A stretch of 64,000 bases of DNA from Enterobacter sp. RIT418. Lineage in GTDB: Bacteria > Pseudomonadota > Gammaproteobacteria > Enterobacterales > Enterobacteriaceae. This document shows, one piece after another, positions 1 to 13,352 of this stretch; position 1 is the stretch's first letter, and every line of letters starts with the position of its first letter. Below the pieces are notes generated by a model. The model was not told the origin of the DNA. It made no database searches and saw only the letters and a list, made by a program, of their open reading frames with translations. The stretch is from the NCBI RefSeq assembly GCF_003057745.1, contig NZ_QBJD02000006.1, forward strand, positions 208,126 through 272,125, written 5' to 3'. A program made the position numbers and the translations under genes.

Positions 1-160
1 TGGTGGCGCCCGCGTTGATCATTAAATTAGCGTGCTTAACCGCCTCGATGAGCGTGTTATGCGTGCCGCCGTCAGAAAATGAATCAGGCGTAACGTTCAG
101 GATACCCATCACATGGGGATGTGAGAGATCGAGATGCGAATCCTGGGCGAATAGTTTCAT
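1..160 (-). CDS. folP: Dihydropteroate synthase, N-terminal part (cut by window edge)
   Basis: Dihydropteroate synthase joins p-aminobenzoate to the pterin pyrophosphate in cytoplasmic folate synthesis and is the sulfonamide target. Reading leftwards from an ATG at 160, the first 53 codons give MKLFAQDSHLDLSH and then the family signature GILNVTPDSFSDGG, which binds the pterin pyrophosphate. The rest of the gene lies outside the window. It follows ftsH on the same strand, as in E. coli, separated by a terminator-like hairpin. The identification rests on a short but very characteristic segment. Confidence 0.93.
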   Translation of the reverse strand, partial: MKLFAQDSHLDLSHPHVMGILNVTPDSFSDGGTHNTLIEAVKHANLMINAGAT

Positions 161-198
161 GGCAAAATCCCTGGTAATGATATGGTTTTACAGAAATG

Positions 199-228
199 AA
201 AAACCCCGGAGCAAGCTCCAGGGTTTGA
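199..228 (-). terminator. Terminator-like hairpin after ftsH
   Basis: On the minus strand an 11-bp stem (AAACCCTGGAG pairing with CTCCGGGGTTT, allowing a G-T pair) closes a short loop and is followed by TTTTTC. It lies between the ftsH stop and the folP start and would end or attenuate the rlmE-ftsH transcript before folP. Confidence 0.7.
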
Positions 229-258
229 GGTACAGACAAACGTTTCAACAGCAGTGGC

Positions 259-2193
259 TTACTTATCGCCCAACTGTTCTGACATGGTGTTGCCCGGGTT
301 TGGCGTACGCGGTTCATCAACCGGACGCGGCGCACGCGGGGTGCCATTATTGTCAGAATTGTTGGAAGCGCCTGGATCTTCCCAGCCTGCTGGCGGACGC
401 ACTTCGCGGCGAGCCATCAGGTCGTCAATCTGCGGTGCATCGATGGTCTCATACTTCATGAGCGCATCTTTCATCGAATGCAGAATGTCCATATTGTCGT
501 TCAGGATCTGACGTGCACGAGCGTAGTTACGTTCGATAAGCGCTTTCACTTCCTGGTCGATGATACGTGCAGTCTCATCGGACATATGTTTCGCCTTCGC
601 CACAGAGCGGCCCAGGAATACTTCGCCCTCTTCCTCTGCGTACAGCAGCGGACCGAGTTTGTCGGAGAAGCCCCACTGGGTCACCATGTTACGCGCCAGG
701 TTAGTCGCCACTTTAATATCGTTGGACGCACCGGTCGAAACGTGTTCTACACCGTAGATAATCTCTTCTGCCAGACGACCGCCGTAGAGGGTTGAAATCT
801 GGCTTTCCAGCTTCTGACGGCTGGCGCTGATTGCATCGCCTTCAGGCAGGAAGAACGTTACGCCCAGCGCACGACCGCGCGGGATAATCGTCACTTTATG
901 CACCGGATCGTGTTCCGGCACCAGACGACCAATAATCGCGTGACCGGCTTCGTGATATGCCGTGGACTCTTTCTGCGCTTCCGTCATCACCATGGAGCGA
1001 CGTTCCGCACCCATCATGATTTTGTCTTTTGCTTTCTCGAACTCAACCATGGACACGACGCGCTTGTTGCCGCGAGCAGCAAACAGCGCCGCTTCGTTAA
1101 CCAGGTTAGCCAGGTCAGCACCAGAGAAGCCCGGCGTACCGCGCGCAATGATCGCTGCATCGATGTCCGGAGACAGCGGTACGCGACGCATATGGACTTT
1201 CAGAATCTGTTCACGACCGCGAACATCCGGCAGACCAACCACAACCTGACGGTCGAAACGGCCTGGACGCAGCAGCGCAGGGTCAAGTACGTCAGGACGG
1301 TTAGTCGCCGCGATAACGATAATACCTTCGTTACCTTCGAAGCCATCCATTTCAACCAGCATCTGGTTCAGCGTTTGTTCACGCTCATCGTGACCACCGC
1401 CCAGGCCTGCGCCACGCTGGCGGCCTACGGCGTCAATTTCATCGATGAAGATAATGCACGGCGCTGCCTTTTTGGCCTGTTCGAACATGTCACGCACACG
1501 AGATGCACCGACACCCACGAACATTTCAACGAAGTCAGAACCTGAAATAGTAAAGAATGGCACCTTCGCTTCACCCGCGATGGCTTTCGCCAGCAGGGTT
1601 TTACCGGTCCCCGGAGGGCCAACCATCAGCACGCCTTTCGGGATTTTACCGCCCAGCTTCTGGAAACGGCTCGGCTCACGCAAGTATTCAACCAGTTCGG
1701 CAACCTCTTCTTTCGCTTCGTCACAGCCTGCGACGTCAGCAAACGTGGTTTTGATCTGGTCTTCCGTCAGCATGCGCGCCTTGCTCTTACCGAACGACAT
1801 GGCACCTTTGCCACCGCCGCCCTGCATCTGGCGCATAAAGAAGATCCAGACGCCGATCAGCAGCAGCATCGGGAACCAGGAAATGAAGATTGAAGCCAGC
1901 AGGCTTGGTTCTTCTGGCGGCTCACCGACCACTTTGACGTTTTTGGTCAGAAGGTTATCAAGCAGCTTAGGATCGTTCACCGGAATATAGGTCGTGTAAC
2001 GGTTACTATCTTTCTTGGTAACGTTGATCTCACGTCCGTTGATACGCGCTTCGCGAACCTGGTCCTGGTTGACCTCTTGCAGGAAGGTAGAATAATCCAC
2101 CTTGCGGCCATTCGACTCGCTGGGCCCAAAGCTCTGGAATACTGACATCAGCACAACGGCAATGACCAGCCAGAGTATTAGGTTTTTCGCCAT
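259..2193 (-). CDS. ftsH: ATP-dependent zinc metalloprotease FtsH
   Basis: FtsH is the essential membrane-anchored AAA protease that degrades LpxC, sigma-32, SecY and other proteins, drawing substrates into a hexameric ring at the inner membrane. The protein has two N-terminal membrane segments (about 5-24 and 98-120), a Walker A GPPGTGKT near residue 192, a Walker B FIDEID, the second region of homology (RPGRFDRQ), and the zinc-binding HEAGH near residue 414. The ATG at 2193 gives 644 residues, the E. coli length. A TTG three codons upstream could add three residues. It lies about 100 nt after rlmE on the same strand, as in the E. coli rlmE-ftsH operon. Confidence 0.98.
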   Translation of the reverse strand: MAKNLILWLVIAVVLMSVFQSFGPSESNGRKVDYSTFLQEVNQDQVREARINGREINVTKKDSNRYTTYIPVNDPKLLDNLLTKNVKVVGEPPEEPSLLASIFISWFPMLLLIGVWIFFMRQMQGGGGKGAMSFGKSKARMLTEDQIKTTFADVAGCDEAKEEVAELVEYLREPSRFQKLGGKIPKGVLMVGPPGTGKTLLAKAIAGEAKVPFFTISGSDFVEMFVGVGASRVRDMFEQAKKAAPCIIFIDEIDAVGRQRGAGLGGGHDEREQTLNQMLVEMDGFEGNEGIIVIAATNRPDVLDPALLRPGRFDRQVVVGLPDVRGREQILKVHMRRVPLSPDIDAAIIARGTPGFSGADLANLVNEAALFAARGNKRVVSMVEFEKAKDKIMMGAERRSMVMTEAQKESTAYHEAGHAIIGRLVPEHDPVHKVTIIPRGRALGVTFFLPEGDAISASRQKLESQISTLYGGRLAEEIIYGVEHVSTGASNDIKVATNLARNMVTQWGFSDKLGPLLYAEEEGEVFLGRSVAKAKHMSDETARIIDQEVKALIERNYARARQILNDNMDILHSMKDALMKYETIDAPQIDDLMARREVRPPAGWEDPGASNNSDNNGTPRAPRPVDEPRTPNPGNTMSEQLGDK

Positions 2194-2292
2194 GTCACTC
2201 AAGGGATTAACCTCATATTACAACTGTGTTAAAAACAGCGTCAGGATACTCTATATCCAGTTTCATTCAAACTTTCGTTTGAAATCTGCCGG

Positions 2293-2922
2293 TTATGGTT
2301 TACGCCCGGTCGCTACAATATACACTTCACGAGAACGAGCCCGGGAAGAGTCCGGCTTACGAACTTTGACCTTCGTAAACAGGGAGCGAATTTCCTTTAG
2401 ATACTCCTCGAAACCTTCGCCCTGGAACACCTTCACTACAAAACTACCACCTGGCGCCAGTACATCTCGACACATTTCTAACGCCAATTCCACCAGATAC
2501 ATGGCGCGGGGGATATCCACCGCCGGTGTTCCGCACATATTTGGCGCCATATCGGACATGACAACCTGAACTTTATTGTCACCCACGCGATCGAGTAACG
2601 CTTTCAGCACTAATTCATCACGAAAATCGCCCTGAAGGAAATCAACGCCAACGATAGGATCCATTGGTAAAAGATCGCATGCGATGATGCGCCCCGCTCC
2701 GCCAATTTGTGTCACTGCGTATTGGGACCATCCTCCGGGTGCTGCACCGAGATCGACTACCGTCATCCCCGGTTTAAAAAGTTTGTCACTTTGCTGTATT
2801 TCATCAAGTTTAAACCAGGCGCGGGAACGTAACCCCTTTTTCTGCGCCTGCTGAACATATTTATCGCTAAAGTGTTCCTGAAGCCAGCGGCTGGAGCTGG
2901 CAGAACGCTTTTTACCTGTCAT
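2293..2922 (-). CDS. rlmE: 23S rRNA 2'-O-methyltransferase (U2552)
   Basis: RlmE (RrmJ/FtsJ) methylates the 2'-OH of U2552 in the A-loop of 23S rRNA late in 50S assembly, using S-adenosylmethionine. The 209-residue protein has the SAM-binding motif [13 protein letters not shown] near residues 57-69, SDMAPN around the catalytic Asp (124 in E. coli) and VVKVFQGEG around the catalytic Lys (164). It is first in the rlmE-ftsH unit and divergent from yhbY. In E. coli this operon is heat-shock controlled; I did not identify a sigma-32 promoter here with confidence. Confidence 0.97.
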   Translation of the reverse strand: MTGKKRSASSSRWLQEHFSDKYVQQAQKKGLRSRAWFKLDEIQQSDKLFKPGMTVVDLGAAPGGWSQYAVTQIGGAGRIIACDLLPMDPIVGVDFLQGDFRDELVLKALLDRVGDNKVQVVMSDMAPNMCGTPAVDIPRAMYLVELALEMCRDVLAPGGSFVVKVFQGEGFEEYLKEIRSLFTKVKVRKPDSSRARSREVYIVATGRKP

Positions 2923-3049
2923 TTAACATTTCCGTCCTGGTTCATCGTTGCTTGCCTGTGACGTAAATTTCTACGCAGCTATTTGGCGATATAAGGGAGA
3001 TGGCGGTAGAATGAACCGTTTTCAATCCCAACGTAAGCAAAAATATACG

Positions 3050-3343
3050 ATGAATCTGAGTACTAAACAAAAACAGCACCTTAAAGGTCTGGCACATCCG
3101 CTCAAGCCTGTAGTCATGCTTGGCAACAATGGTTTGACCGAAGGGGTGCTCGCCGAGATTGAACAAGCGCTGGAGCACCACGAGCTGATCAAGGTGAAAA
3201 TCGCCTCTGAAGACAGAGACACTAAAAACCTGATCGTGGAAGCCATCGTGCGTGAAACCGGTGCCTGTAACGTACAGGTCATCGGTAAAACGCTGGTGCT
3301 CTATCGCCCATCTAAAGAGCGTAAAATCTCGCTACCTCGCTAA
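3050..3343 (+). CDS. yhbY: Ribosome-associated CRM-domain RNA-binding protein YhbY
   Basis: YhbY is a small protein with a single CRM domain, the bacterial ancestor of plant splicing-factor CRM modules, and associates with pre-50S ribosomal particles. The 97-residue product starts MNLSTKQKQ at the ATG at 3050. The frame is open further upstream, but 97 residues matches the family. The conserved CRM loop appears as VMLGNNGLTEGV. It is divergent from rlmE and convergent with greA, with a strong bidirectional terminator between it and greA. Confidence 0.96.
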   Translation: MNLSTKQKQHLKGLAHPLKPVVMLGNNGLTEGVLAEIEQALEHHELIKVKIASEDRDTKNLIVEAIVRETGACNVQVIGKTLVLYRPSKERKISLPR

Positions 3344-3430
3344 GGATATCCTGAATTAAACACGTTTTCTGTGTAAAACGAGGGGTTTTTCTTTAGCAGG
3401 GGAGCAAAATGCCATGCTCCTTGAGTTGAT

Positions 3431-3456
3431 AAAAGGCCGCTACGCGGCCTTTTTCT
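3431..3456. terminator. Bidirectional terminator between yhbY and greA
   Basis: A 10-bp perfect stem (AAAAGGCCGC / GCGGCCTTTT) is followed by TTTTC on the plus strand and flanked by A-rich sequence that gives U residues on the minus strand. It suits both convergent genes. A second weaker hairpin (GGAGCA / TGCTCC, 3402-3421) lies just before it. Confidence 0.8.
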
Positions 3457-3495
3457 TTTCTTTACAATGTATCAACATCTTAGCAGAGAGGCGAA

Positions 3496-3972
3496 TTACA
3501 GGTACTCAACCTTGATAATTTCGTACTCTACTTCGCCGCCTGGCGTGCGAATCACCACAACGTCGTCCTGTTCTTTACCGATCAGGCCACGCGCAATCGG
3601 GGAATTCACCGAGATCAGGTTTTGCTTAAAGTCGGCCTCATCGTCGCCCACAATGCGGTAAGTCTGCTCTTCGTCATTGTCTAAATTCAGCACGGTGACG
3701 GTAGAACCGAAGATCACGCGACCATTGTTTGGCATCTTAGTGATATCGATAACCTGCGCATTGGACAGTTTCGCTTCGATATCTTTAATTCGTCCTTCGC
3801 AGAAACCCTGCTGCTCGCGCGCGGCGTGGTATTCAGCGTTCTCTTTCAGGTCGCCATGCTCGCGCGCATCCGCGATAGCGGCGATGATTTCAGGGCGACG
3901 TACGGATTTCAGAAAATCCAGCTCTTCGCGCAGTTTTTCGGCACCACGTAAGGTCATCGGAATAGCTTGCAT
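3496..3972 (-). CDS. greA: Transcription elongation factor GreA
   Basis: GreA inserts its coiled-coil into the RNA polymerase secondary channel and stimulates cleavage of backtracked transcripts. The 158-residue protein has the N-terminal coiled-coil with the acidic tip DLKENAEY (the Asp and Glu that hold the catalytic Mg ion) and the C-terminal globular domain with the EYEI tail motif. The length matches E. coli exactly. It is preceded by a long leader that contains an intrinsic terminator (the GraL-like element), so transcription into the gene is probably attenuated. Confidence 0.98.
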   Translation of the reverse strand: MQAIPMTLRGAEKLREELDFLKSVRRPEIIAAIADAREHGDLKENAEYHAAREQQGFCEGRIKDIEAKLSNAQVIDITKMPNNGRVIFGSTVTVLNLDNDEEQTYRIVGDDEADFKQNLISVNSPIARGLIGKEQDDVVVIRTPGGEVEYEIIKVEYL

Positions 3973-4063
3973 TTGTTATACCTCTTGAACATTCCTGTTG
4001 GGAGCAGCATCACCTGCTCCGGCCCCTGTTCCCACGTACATCGAACCATGAGCGGGCCAGAAG

Positions 4064-4120
4064 CAAAAAGAAAACCGACCCGGGAGCAAAGCCCCAGGTC
4101 AGCAGCAATTTTTCAATTTG
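4064..4120 (-). ncRNA. GraL-like greA leader RNA with intrinsic terminator
   Basis: In E. coli most transcripts from the greA promoter end in the leader and form the small RNA GraL. Here the greA leader on the minus strand has a stem (GACCTGGG / CCCGGGTC, with one G-T pair, 4077-4100) followed by a T-tract (GGTTTTCTTTTT, 4064-4075). A -10-like TAAAAT lies at 4127-4132. The 5' end near 4120 is estimated from that hexamer. The terminator is seen directly; equivalence to GraL is inferred from position and structure. Confidence 0.6.
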
Positions 4121-4220
4121 ATACGCATTTTACCGCGAAGTTCACTATGGGTCATCGTTTACTTTGCAGTGCCATGCACCGTAGTATGACGGTTTGTTTT
4201 CGGGTTGTTAGCGCGAGACT

Positions 4221-5654
4221 ATGCGATTTTCCAGATTTATCATCGGATTGACTACCAGTATCACGTTCAGCGTTCAGGCCGCGAATGTTGATGAGTATAT
4301 AAATCAGCTGCCCGCTGGCGCGAACCTCGCACTCATGGTGCAGAAGGTTGGCGCACAGACTCCGGAGATTGACTATCACAGTCAACAGATGGCCCTGCCT
4401 GCCAGTACTCAGAAGGTCATCACTGCGCTCGCCGCCCTGTTACAGCTCGGGCCCGACTTCCGTTTTACCACCACCCTTGAGACCAAAGGCAGCGTCGACG
4501 GCGGTGAACTGAAAGGCGACCTTATCGCCCGGTTTGGCGGCGATCCAACCTTTAAGCGCCAGGATATCCGCAACATGGTGGCGGTGCTAAAAAAATCTGG
4601 CGTACAGAGGATCGATGGCAACGTGCTGATCGACACCTCCATTTTCGCCAGCCATGATAAAGCCCCCGGTTGGCCCTGGAACGACATGACGCAGTGCTTT
4701 AGCGCACCGCCAGCTGCGGCTATTGTTGACCGCAACTGTTTCTCCGTTTCGCTGTACAGCGCACCGAAACCGAATGACCTGGCGTTTATTCGCGTGGCCT
4801 CCTATTACCCCGTCACGATGTTTAGCCAGGTACGTACGCTGGCAAAAGGCTCGCCGGACGCTCAGTACTGCGAGCTGGACGTCGTACCGGGCGATCTTAA
4901 CCGCTACACGCTCACGGGCTGCCTGACGCAGCGCGCCGATCCGCTGCCGCTGGCCTTCGCCATTCAGGACGGTGCGGGCTATGCCGGAGCCATTCTGAAA
5001 GATGAGCTGAAGCAGGTGGGAATTACCTACTCCGGCTCGCTGCTGCGCCAGACGCAGGTTAATGAACCGGGCACGGTGATCGCGACTAAGCAGTCAGCGC
5101 CCCTGCACGATCTCCTTAGGATTATGCTGAAAAAATCGGACAATATGATTGCCGATACGGTGTTTCGCATGGTTGGACACGCGCGCTTCGGCGTGCAGGG
5201 AACGTGGCGCGCAGGATCGGATGCCGTTCGCCAGATCCTGCGTCAGCAGGCAGGGATCGATCTTGGCAATACGATTGCCGTCGATGGTTCCGGGCTGTCT
5301 CGCCATAATTTAATCTCTCCCGCCACCATGATGCAGGTGCTTCAGTACATTGCTCAGCACGACACTGAACTAAACTTTATTTCGATGCTGCCGCTTGCCG
5401 GACATGACGGTTCCCTTCAGTACCGCGCCGGGCTTCACGCCGCGGGTGTTGATGGCAAAGTCTCCGCGAAGACCGGCTCGCTGCAGGGCGTATATAACCT
5501 TGCAGGCTTTATCACCACGGCCAGCGGTCAACGCATGGCATTCGTACAGTATCTTTCCGGCTATGCGGTCGAACCGGCCGACCAGCGTAATCGTCGTATT
5601 CCGCTGGTACGTTTCGAAAGCAGGCTTTACAAGGACATCTACCAGAATAACTAG
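4221..5654 (+). CDS. dacB: D-Ala-D-Ala carboxypeptidase/endopeptidase PBP4
   Basis: DacB is a periplasmic class C penicillin-binding protein that trims pentapeptides and cleaves peptide cross-links in murein. The protein is 477 residues, as in E. coli, with a signal peptide ending near residue 20 (SVQA-ANVDE). The catalytic SxxK is STQK at residue 62, the SDN motif lies in KKSDNM, and the KTG motif in AKTGSLQG. It is divergent from greA and followed after 2 nt by the two-component pair, with which it may be co-transcribed. Confidence 0.97.
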   Translation: MRFSRFIIGLTTSITFSVQAANVDEYINQLPAGANLALMVQKVGAQTPEIDYHSQQMALPASTQKVITALAALLQLGPDFRFTTTLETKGSVDGGELKGDLIARFGGDPTFKRQDIRNMVAVLKKSGVQRIDGNVLIDTSIFASHDKAPGWPWNDMTQCFSAPPAAAIVDRNCFSVSLYSAPKPNDLAFIRVASYYPVTMFSQVRTLAKGSPDAQYCELDVVPGDLNRYTLTGCLTQRADPLPLAFAIQDGAGYAGAILKDELKQVGITYSGSLLRQTQVNEPGTVIATKQSAPLHDLLRIMLKKSDNMIADTVFRMVGHARFGVQGTWRAGSDAVRQILRQQAGIDLGNTIAVDGSGLSRHNLISPATMMQVLQYIAQHDTELNFISMLPLAGHDGSLQYRAGLHAAGVDGKVSAKTGSLQGVYNLAGFITTASGQRMAFVQYLSGYAVEPADQRNRRIPLVRFESRLYKDIYQNN

Positions 5655-5656
5655 CG

Positions 5657-6319
5657 ATGAAACTGCTTATCGTCGAAGACGACCTGTTATTGCAGGAAGG
5701 GCTAGCGCTGGCGCTAGCCAATGAAGGATATGCACTCGACTGTGCCGCCACGGCGGCAGAGGCGGATTCGCTCATCCAAAGCGGCGAGTACAGCCTGGTG
5801 ATCCTTGATTTAGGCCTGCCGGATAAAGACGGCGCCACGCAGCTCAGCCAGTGGCGTCGGCGCGGCGTCGAAAATCCGGTGCTGATCCTCACGGCGCGCG
5901 ATGCCATAGAAGATCGAATTAACGGCCTCGACTCCGGCGCGGACGACTACCTGGTGAAGCCGTTCGCCCTTGCGGAGCTTCAGGCACGCGTCCGCGCGCT
6001 GATCCGCCGATATCAGGGCCATAGCGATAACCTGGTCACTGACGGCGATATTACGTTGAATCTGCAAACCCAGCAGGTGCTACGCCAGTCCCAGCCTGTT
6101 GAAGTCACGCCAAAAGAGTTCGCCCTGCTCACGCGCCTCATCATGCGCAGCGGGCAAACGGTGCACCGTGAAACCCTACAGCAGGACATCTACTCCTGGC
6201 AGGACGATCCGGGCTCAAACACGCTTGAAGTGCATATCCATAACCTGCGCCGCAAGCTCGGTAAAGACAGAATTAAAACCGTGCGCGGCGTGGGCTATCG
6301 ACTGGAGAGCCAAAAATGA
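5657..6319 (+). CDS. OmpR-family response regulator, PmrA/BasR-like
   Basis: This 220-residue protein has an N-terminal receiver domain (acidic pocket EDD at 7-9, phosphoacceptor Asp51 in LDLGLPDKDG, Lys in VKPF) and a C-terminal winged-helix DNA-binding domain with LTPKE-like VTPKEFALL and NTLEVHIHNLRRK. Its closest remembered relatives are PmrA/BasR and QseB. PmrA proteins control lipid A modification genes, but nothing in the window shows the target regulon. It starts 2 nt after dacB and its stop overlaps the kinase start by 4 nt, so the pair is translationally coupled. In E. coli no such pair sits between dacB and obgE. Confidence 0.9.
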   Translation: MKLLIVEDDLLLQEGLALALANEGYALDCAATAAEADSLIQSGEYSLVILDLGLPDKDGATQLSQWRRRGVENPVLILTARDAIEDRINGLDSGADDYLVKPFALAELQARVRALIRRYQGHSDNLVTDGDITLNLQTQQVLRQSQPVEVTPKEFALLTRLIMRSGQTVHRETLQQDIYSWQDDPGSNTLEVHIHNLRRKLGKDRIKTVRGVGYRLESQK

Positions 6320-7359
6320 ACAGCATGCGTCGGCGATTGATGGTTTTGCTGGCGGTCATTCTGCTTTTTTTCCAGCTGATAAGCGTGATCTGGCTATGGC
6401 ATGAAAGCCGAGAGCAAATTGGTTTTCTGGTGAACGAAACGCTGTCGGCTAAAGCGCGCAATAACCACGTAGAGAAAGAGATCCGCGAAGCCATCGCCTC
6501 GCTGCTGGTCCCTTCTCTGGTGATGGTTGGCTTTACGCTTCTCTTTTCGTTCTGGGCGGTGAGCTGGATTATCCGTCCGCTTAACAAGCTGCGCGCCAGC
6601 CTGGCGAACCGCTCGGCTGATAACCTGACGCCCCTTCCCATGTACTCCGATATGGAAGAGATTGGTGCGGTTACCGCGTCCCTCAACCAGCTTCTCGCAC
6701 GGCTGGACCATACTATCCAACAGGAACGCCTTTTCACGGCGGATGCCGCCCACGAGCTGCGCACGCCCCTGGCAGGCATTAAGCTCCATCTGGAGCTCAT
6801 GGCTCAGTCAGGAGTGAGTCAGGCCGCCCCGTTGATTAACCGCATCGATCAGCTCATGCACACCGTTGAGCAGCTGCTGATGCTTGCCCGCGCCGGGCAG
6901 GCGATGGCCAGCGGGTATTACGATACCGTCAACTGGAGCGACGACATCATTGCGCCGCTAGGCCTCGGGCATGAAGGCAAAGAACACACGGTGATTTGGC
7001 CGGGGAAAGTTCCGCTGACGGTTCAGGGAGACCCCGTACTGCTGCGGCTGATGCTGAGGAATCTTCTCGAGAATGCCGCCCGCTACAGTCCTGCCGGTAC
7101 GACCATTGAGGTGAAGCTCGCTGAGCAGGAACAGGGTACGCTGGTGAGCGTCATCGATCAGGGACCGGGTATTGATGAAGCGCATCGACAGTCTATTACC
7201 GAACCGTTCCGCCGGCTCGATCAGCGCTACGGCGGCAGCGGCCTGGGACTGAGTATTGTTCAACGCATCGTACAGATCCATCGCGGCCGCTTAACGCTGG
7301 AGAACGGTGCTGACGGAGGCTTAATCGCCAGCTGCTGGTTACCTTCGACGCTGGAATAA
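6316..7359 (+). CDS. Sensor histidine kinase, PmrB/BasS-like
   Basis: This is the partner of the upstream regulator. The 347-residue protein has two membrane segments (about 8-28 and 64-85) enclosing a short periplasmic loop of about 35 residues, a HAMP-like segment (IIRPLNKL), the H-box AAHELRTPLAG with phosphoacceptor His146, an N box (NLLENAARYS) and G boxes (DQGPGI, GSGLGLSI). The loop carries EIRE, an ExxE motif like those that bind Fe(III) in PmrB, consistent with a metal or pH sensor; this is suggestive only. Its start overlaps the regulator by 4 nt, and a strong terminator follows immediately. Confidence 0.9.
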   Translation: MNSMRRRLMVLLAVILLFFQLISVIWLWHESREQIGFLVNETLSAKARNNHVEKEIREAIASLLVPSLVMVGFTLLFSFWAVSWIIRPLNKLRASLANRSADNLTPLPMYSDMEEIGAVTASLNQLLARLDHTIQQERLFTADAAHELRTPLAGIKLHLELMAQSGVSQAAPLINRIDQLMHTVEQLLMLARAGQAMASGYYDTVNWSDDIIAPLGLGHEGKEHTVIWPGKVPLTVQGDPVLLRLMLRNLLENAARYSPAGTTIEVKLAEQEQGTLVSVIDQGPGIDEAHRQSITEPFRRLDQRYGGSGLGLSIVQRIVQIHRGRLTLENGADGGLIASCWLPSTLE

Positions 7360-7387
7360 AAAAAGCCCCTCAAGGAGGGGCTTTTTT
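7359..7387. terminator. Bidirectional terminator between the sensor kinase and obgE
   Basis: A perfect 13-bp stem (AAAAAAGCCCCTC / GAGGGGCTTTTTT) has a 3-nt loop and T-tracts on both strands. It starts at the last base of the kinase stop codon and serves the convergent obgE transcript as well. Confidence 0.9.
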
Positions 7388-7398
7388 ACACGAAGTGA

Positions 7399-9553
<2,155 letters not shown>

Positions 9554-9595
9554 GCCCGATTTCCCTACAGAAAATTTTCCGGGTTTCCAATGTAA

Positions 9596-9623
9596 AAAGC
9601 CCCGCAACGTGTTGCGGGGCTTT
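9596..9623. terminator. Terminator between rpmA and yhbE
   Basis: A perfect 13-bp stem (AAAGCCCCGCAAC / GTTGCGGGGCTTT) with a 2-nt spacer is followed by a short T-run on the minus strand. It would end or attenuate the rplU-rpmA transcript before yhbE-obgE. Confidence 0.8.
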
Positions 9624-9648
9624 AATCCGTTACCGGACCGAGAAAACC

Positions 9649-9906
<258 letters not shown>

Positions 9907-9925
9907 TTAAATCTCTCCTCAGGTC

Positions 9926-10291
<366 letters not shown>

Positions 10292-10493
10292 TCACAATAG
10301 GGCGCGAATATTACGCAAAACGCGAGCCTTTGACAAGTGCTACCATCAATACATGAAGAAAAAAAACACAACACGTACGGTAACGTTTATCTGCGCCATT
10401 TTTTCAGTACAATCATCACTACTATTGATAAACCGAAACCCTCAGTTACCCATGTGATGTGGGATAAACAGGATAAAAAGCCCGGCTTTTGCG

Positions 10494-11465
10494 ATGAATC
10501 TAGAAAAAATCAACGAGTTAACCGCGCAAGATATGGCGGGTGTAAATGCAGCAATCCTGGAGCAACTCAACTCTGACGTTCAATTGATCAATCAGTTGGG
10601 CTATTACATCGTTAGCGGCGGCGGTAAACGCATTCGCCCGATGATTGCCATTCTGGCTGCGCGGGCGGTTGGCTATCAGGGCAATGCGCATGTGACCATC
10701 GCCGCATTGATCGAATTTATCCACACGGCGACGCTTCTCCACGATGACGTTGTGGACGAATCCGATATGCGTCGCGGCAAAGCCACCGCGAACGCGGCGT
10801 TTGGCAACGCGGCCAGCGTCCTGGTGGGTGATTTTATTTATACCCGCGCCTTCCAGATGATGACCAGCCTCGGCTCGCTCAAAGTGCTGGAAGTGATGTC
10901 TGAGGCCGTCAACGTGATTGCTGAAGGTGAAGTCCTGCAGCTGATGAACGTTAACGATCCGGACATTACCGAAGAAAACTACATGCGCGTCATCTACAGC
11001 AAAACAGCGCGCCTGTTTGAGGCCGCCGCGCAGTGCTCAGGCATACTGGCAGGCTGCACCGAGGCGCAGGAAAAAGGCCTACAGGATTATGGCCGCTATC
11101 TGGGCACCGCGTTCCAGCTGATTGATGACTTACTGGATTACAGCGCGGATGGTGAAACGCTGGGCAAAAACGTCGGGGATGACCTTAACGAAGGTAAACC
11201 GACGCTGCCGCTGCTGCATGCCATGCGCCACGGCTCTGCCGATCAGGCCAAAATGATCCGTGAAGCGATTGAACAAGGAAACGGTCGACATCTTCTGGAA
11301 CCAGTACTGGAAACAATGGCAATCTGTGGCTCGCTTGAATGGACGCGCCAGCGCGCTGAAGAAGAAGCCGATAAAGCTATTGCTGCTTTGCAGGTCATTC
11401 CAGACAGCCCATGGCGTGATGCGTTAATTGGCCTGGCCCACATCGCCGTTCAGCGCGATCGTTAA
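10494..11465 (+). CDS. ispB: Octaprenyl diphosphate synthase
   Basis: IspB extends farnesyl diphosphate with isopentenyl diphosphate to build the C40 side chain of ubiquinone and menaquinone; it is essential in E. coli. The 323-residue protein has the two aspartate-rich Mg-binding motifs of trans-prenyltransferases, DDVVD (about residue 84) and DDLLD (about 211), with GGKRIRP near residue 44. It is divergent from rplU, as in E. coli. Confidence 0.98.
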   Translation: MNLEKINELTAQDMAGVNAAILEQLNSDVQLINQLGYYIVSGGGKRIRPMIAILAARAVGYQGNAHVTIAALIEFIHTATLLHDDVVDESDMRRGKATANAAFGNAASVLVGDFIYTRAFQMMTSLGSLKVLEVMSEAVNVIAEGEVLQLMNVNDPDITEENYMRVIYSKTARLFEAAAQCSGILAGCTEAQEKGLQDYGRYLGTAFQLIDDLLDYSADGETLGKNVGDDLNEGKPTLPLLHAMRHGSADQAKMIREAIEQGNGRHLLEPVLETMAICGSLEWTRQRAEEEADKAIAALQVIPDSPWRDALIGLAHIAVQRDR

Positions 11466-11477
11466 TCCCTTTCCTCA

Positions 11478-11499
11478 CTCCCCGCAGCCTTGCGGGGAG
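11478..11499 (+). terminator. Hairpin after ispB
   Basis: A 9-bp perfect stem (CTCCCCGCA / TGCGGGGAG) with a 4-nt loop lies 13 nt after the ispB stop. No U-tract follows, so if it terminates it is probably factor-assisted or acts to stabilise the 3' end. A short direct repeat (GCTCCAATAA, twice) follows. Confidence 0.5.
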
Positions 11500-11694
11500 G
11501 CTCCAATAAGCTCCAATAAAATACATATACGCGTTAATTAACCGGCTTACAGGCCGCATGAATAAAGGCATGTCTTATTCTGAATATTGCTTTTAGTTAC
11601 TCGAACTTTTTAGAGCGAACGGACTAAATCGGTATAGTAGTCCTGTCATTTCATCAGAGATGGCGTGGACGAATACGAACACAAGGACAGCTTT

Positions 11695-11982
11695 ATGGAT
11701 ATGAAACTTATCGACTGGCATTCAGCTGATATCATCGCAGCATTGCGCAAAAAAGGGACATCGCTGGCCGCTGAATCACGCCGGAGCGGGCTGAGCTCTT
11801 CAACGCTGGCGAATGCGTTAACCAGGCCCTGGCCAAAAGGTGAGTTGATCATCGCGACGGCGCTAGAGACGCATCCATGGATCATTTGGCCATCGCGTTA
11901 CCACGATCCCGTTACCCACGAATTTATCGACAGAACGCGCATGATGCGTCAGAAGAAAACAAAGAAAGCGCCCCAGAGCTGA
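11695..11982 (+). CDS. sfsB: Ner-like DNA-binding transcriptional regulator SfsB (Nlp)
   Basis: SfsB is a small helix-turn-helix protein related to the Ner repressor of phage Mu; in E. coli it was found as an activator of maltose genes in a crp mutant. The ATG at 11695 is preceded by AAGGA and gives 95 residues. The central HTH is visible (AAESRRSGLSSSTLANAL), followed by the Ner-like RPWPKGE and IIWPSRYHD. It sits between ispB and murA, as in E. coli. Confidence 0.93.
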   Translation: MDMKLIDWHSADIIAALRKKGTSLAAESRRSGLSSSTLANALTRPWPKGELIIATALETHPWIIWPSRYHDPVTHEFIDRTRMMRQKKTKKAPQS

Positions 11983-12043
11983 CGCGCTTATTTGACAGGA
12001 ACAGCAATCCCCCGGCCATTTCAGGCAGGGGGCTGCGGAACGC

Positions 12044-13315
<1,272 letters not shown>

Positions 13316-13352
13316 TTATAATTCAACCGTGCCGTGGGCGTTAGCCCCCGGC

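Noticed and set aside
3..461. 152-codon plus-strand frame at the window start
   Set aside because: It runs opposite folP and the end of ftsH, both clearly real on the minus strand.
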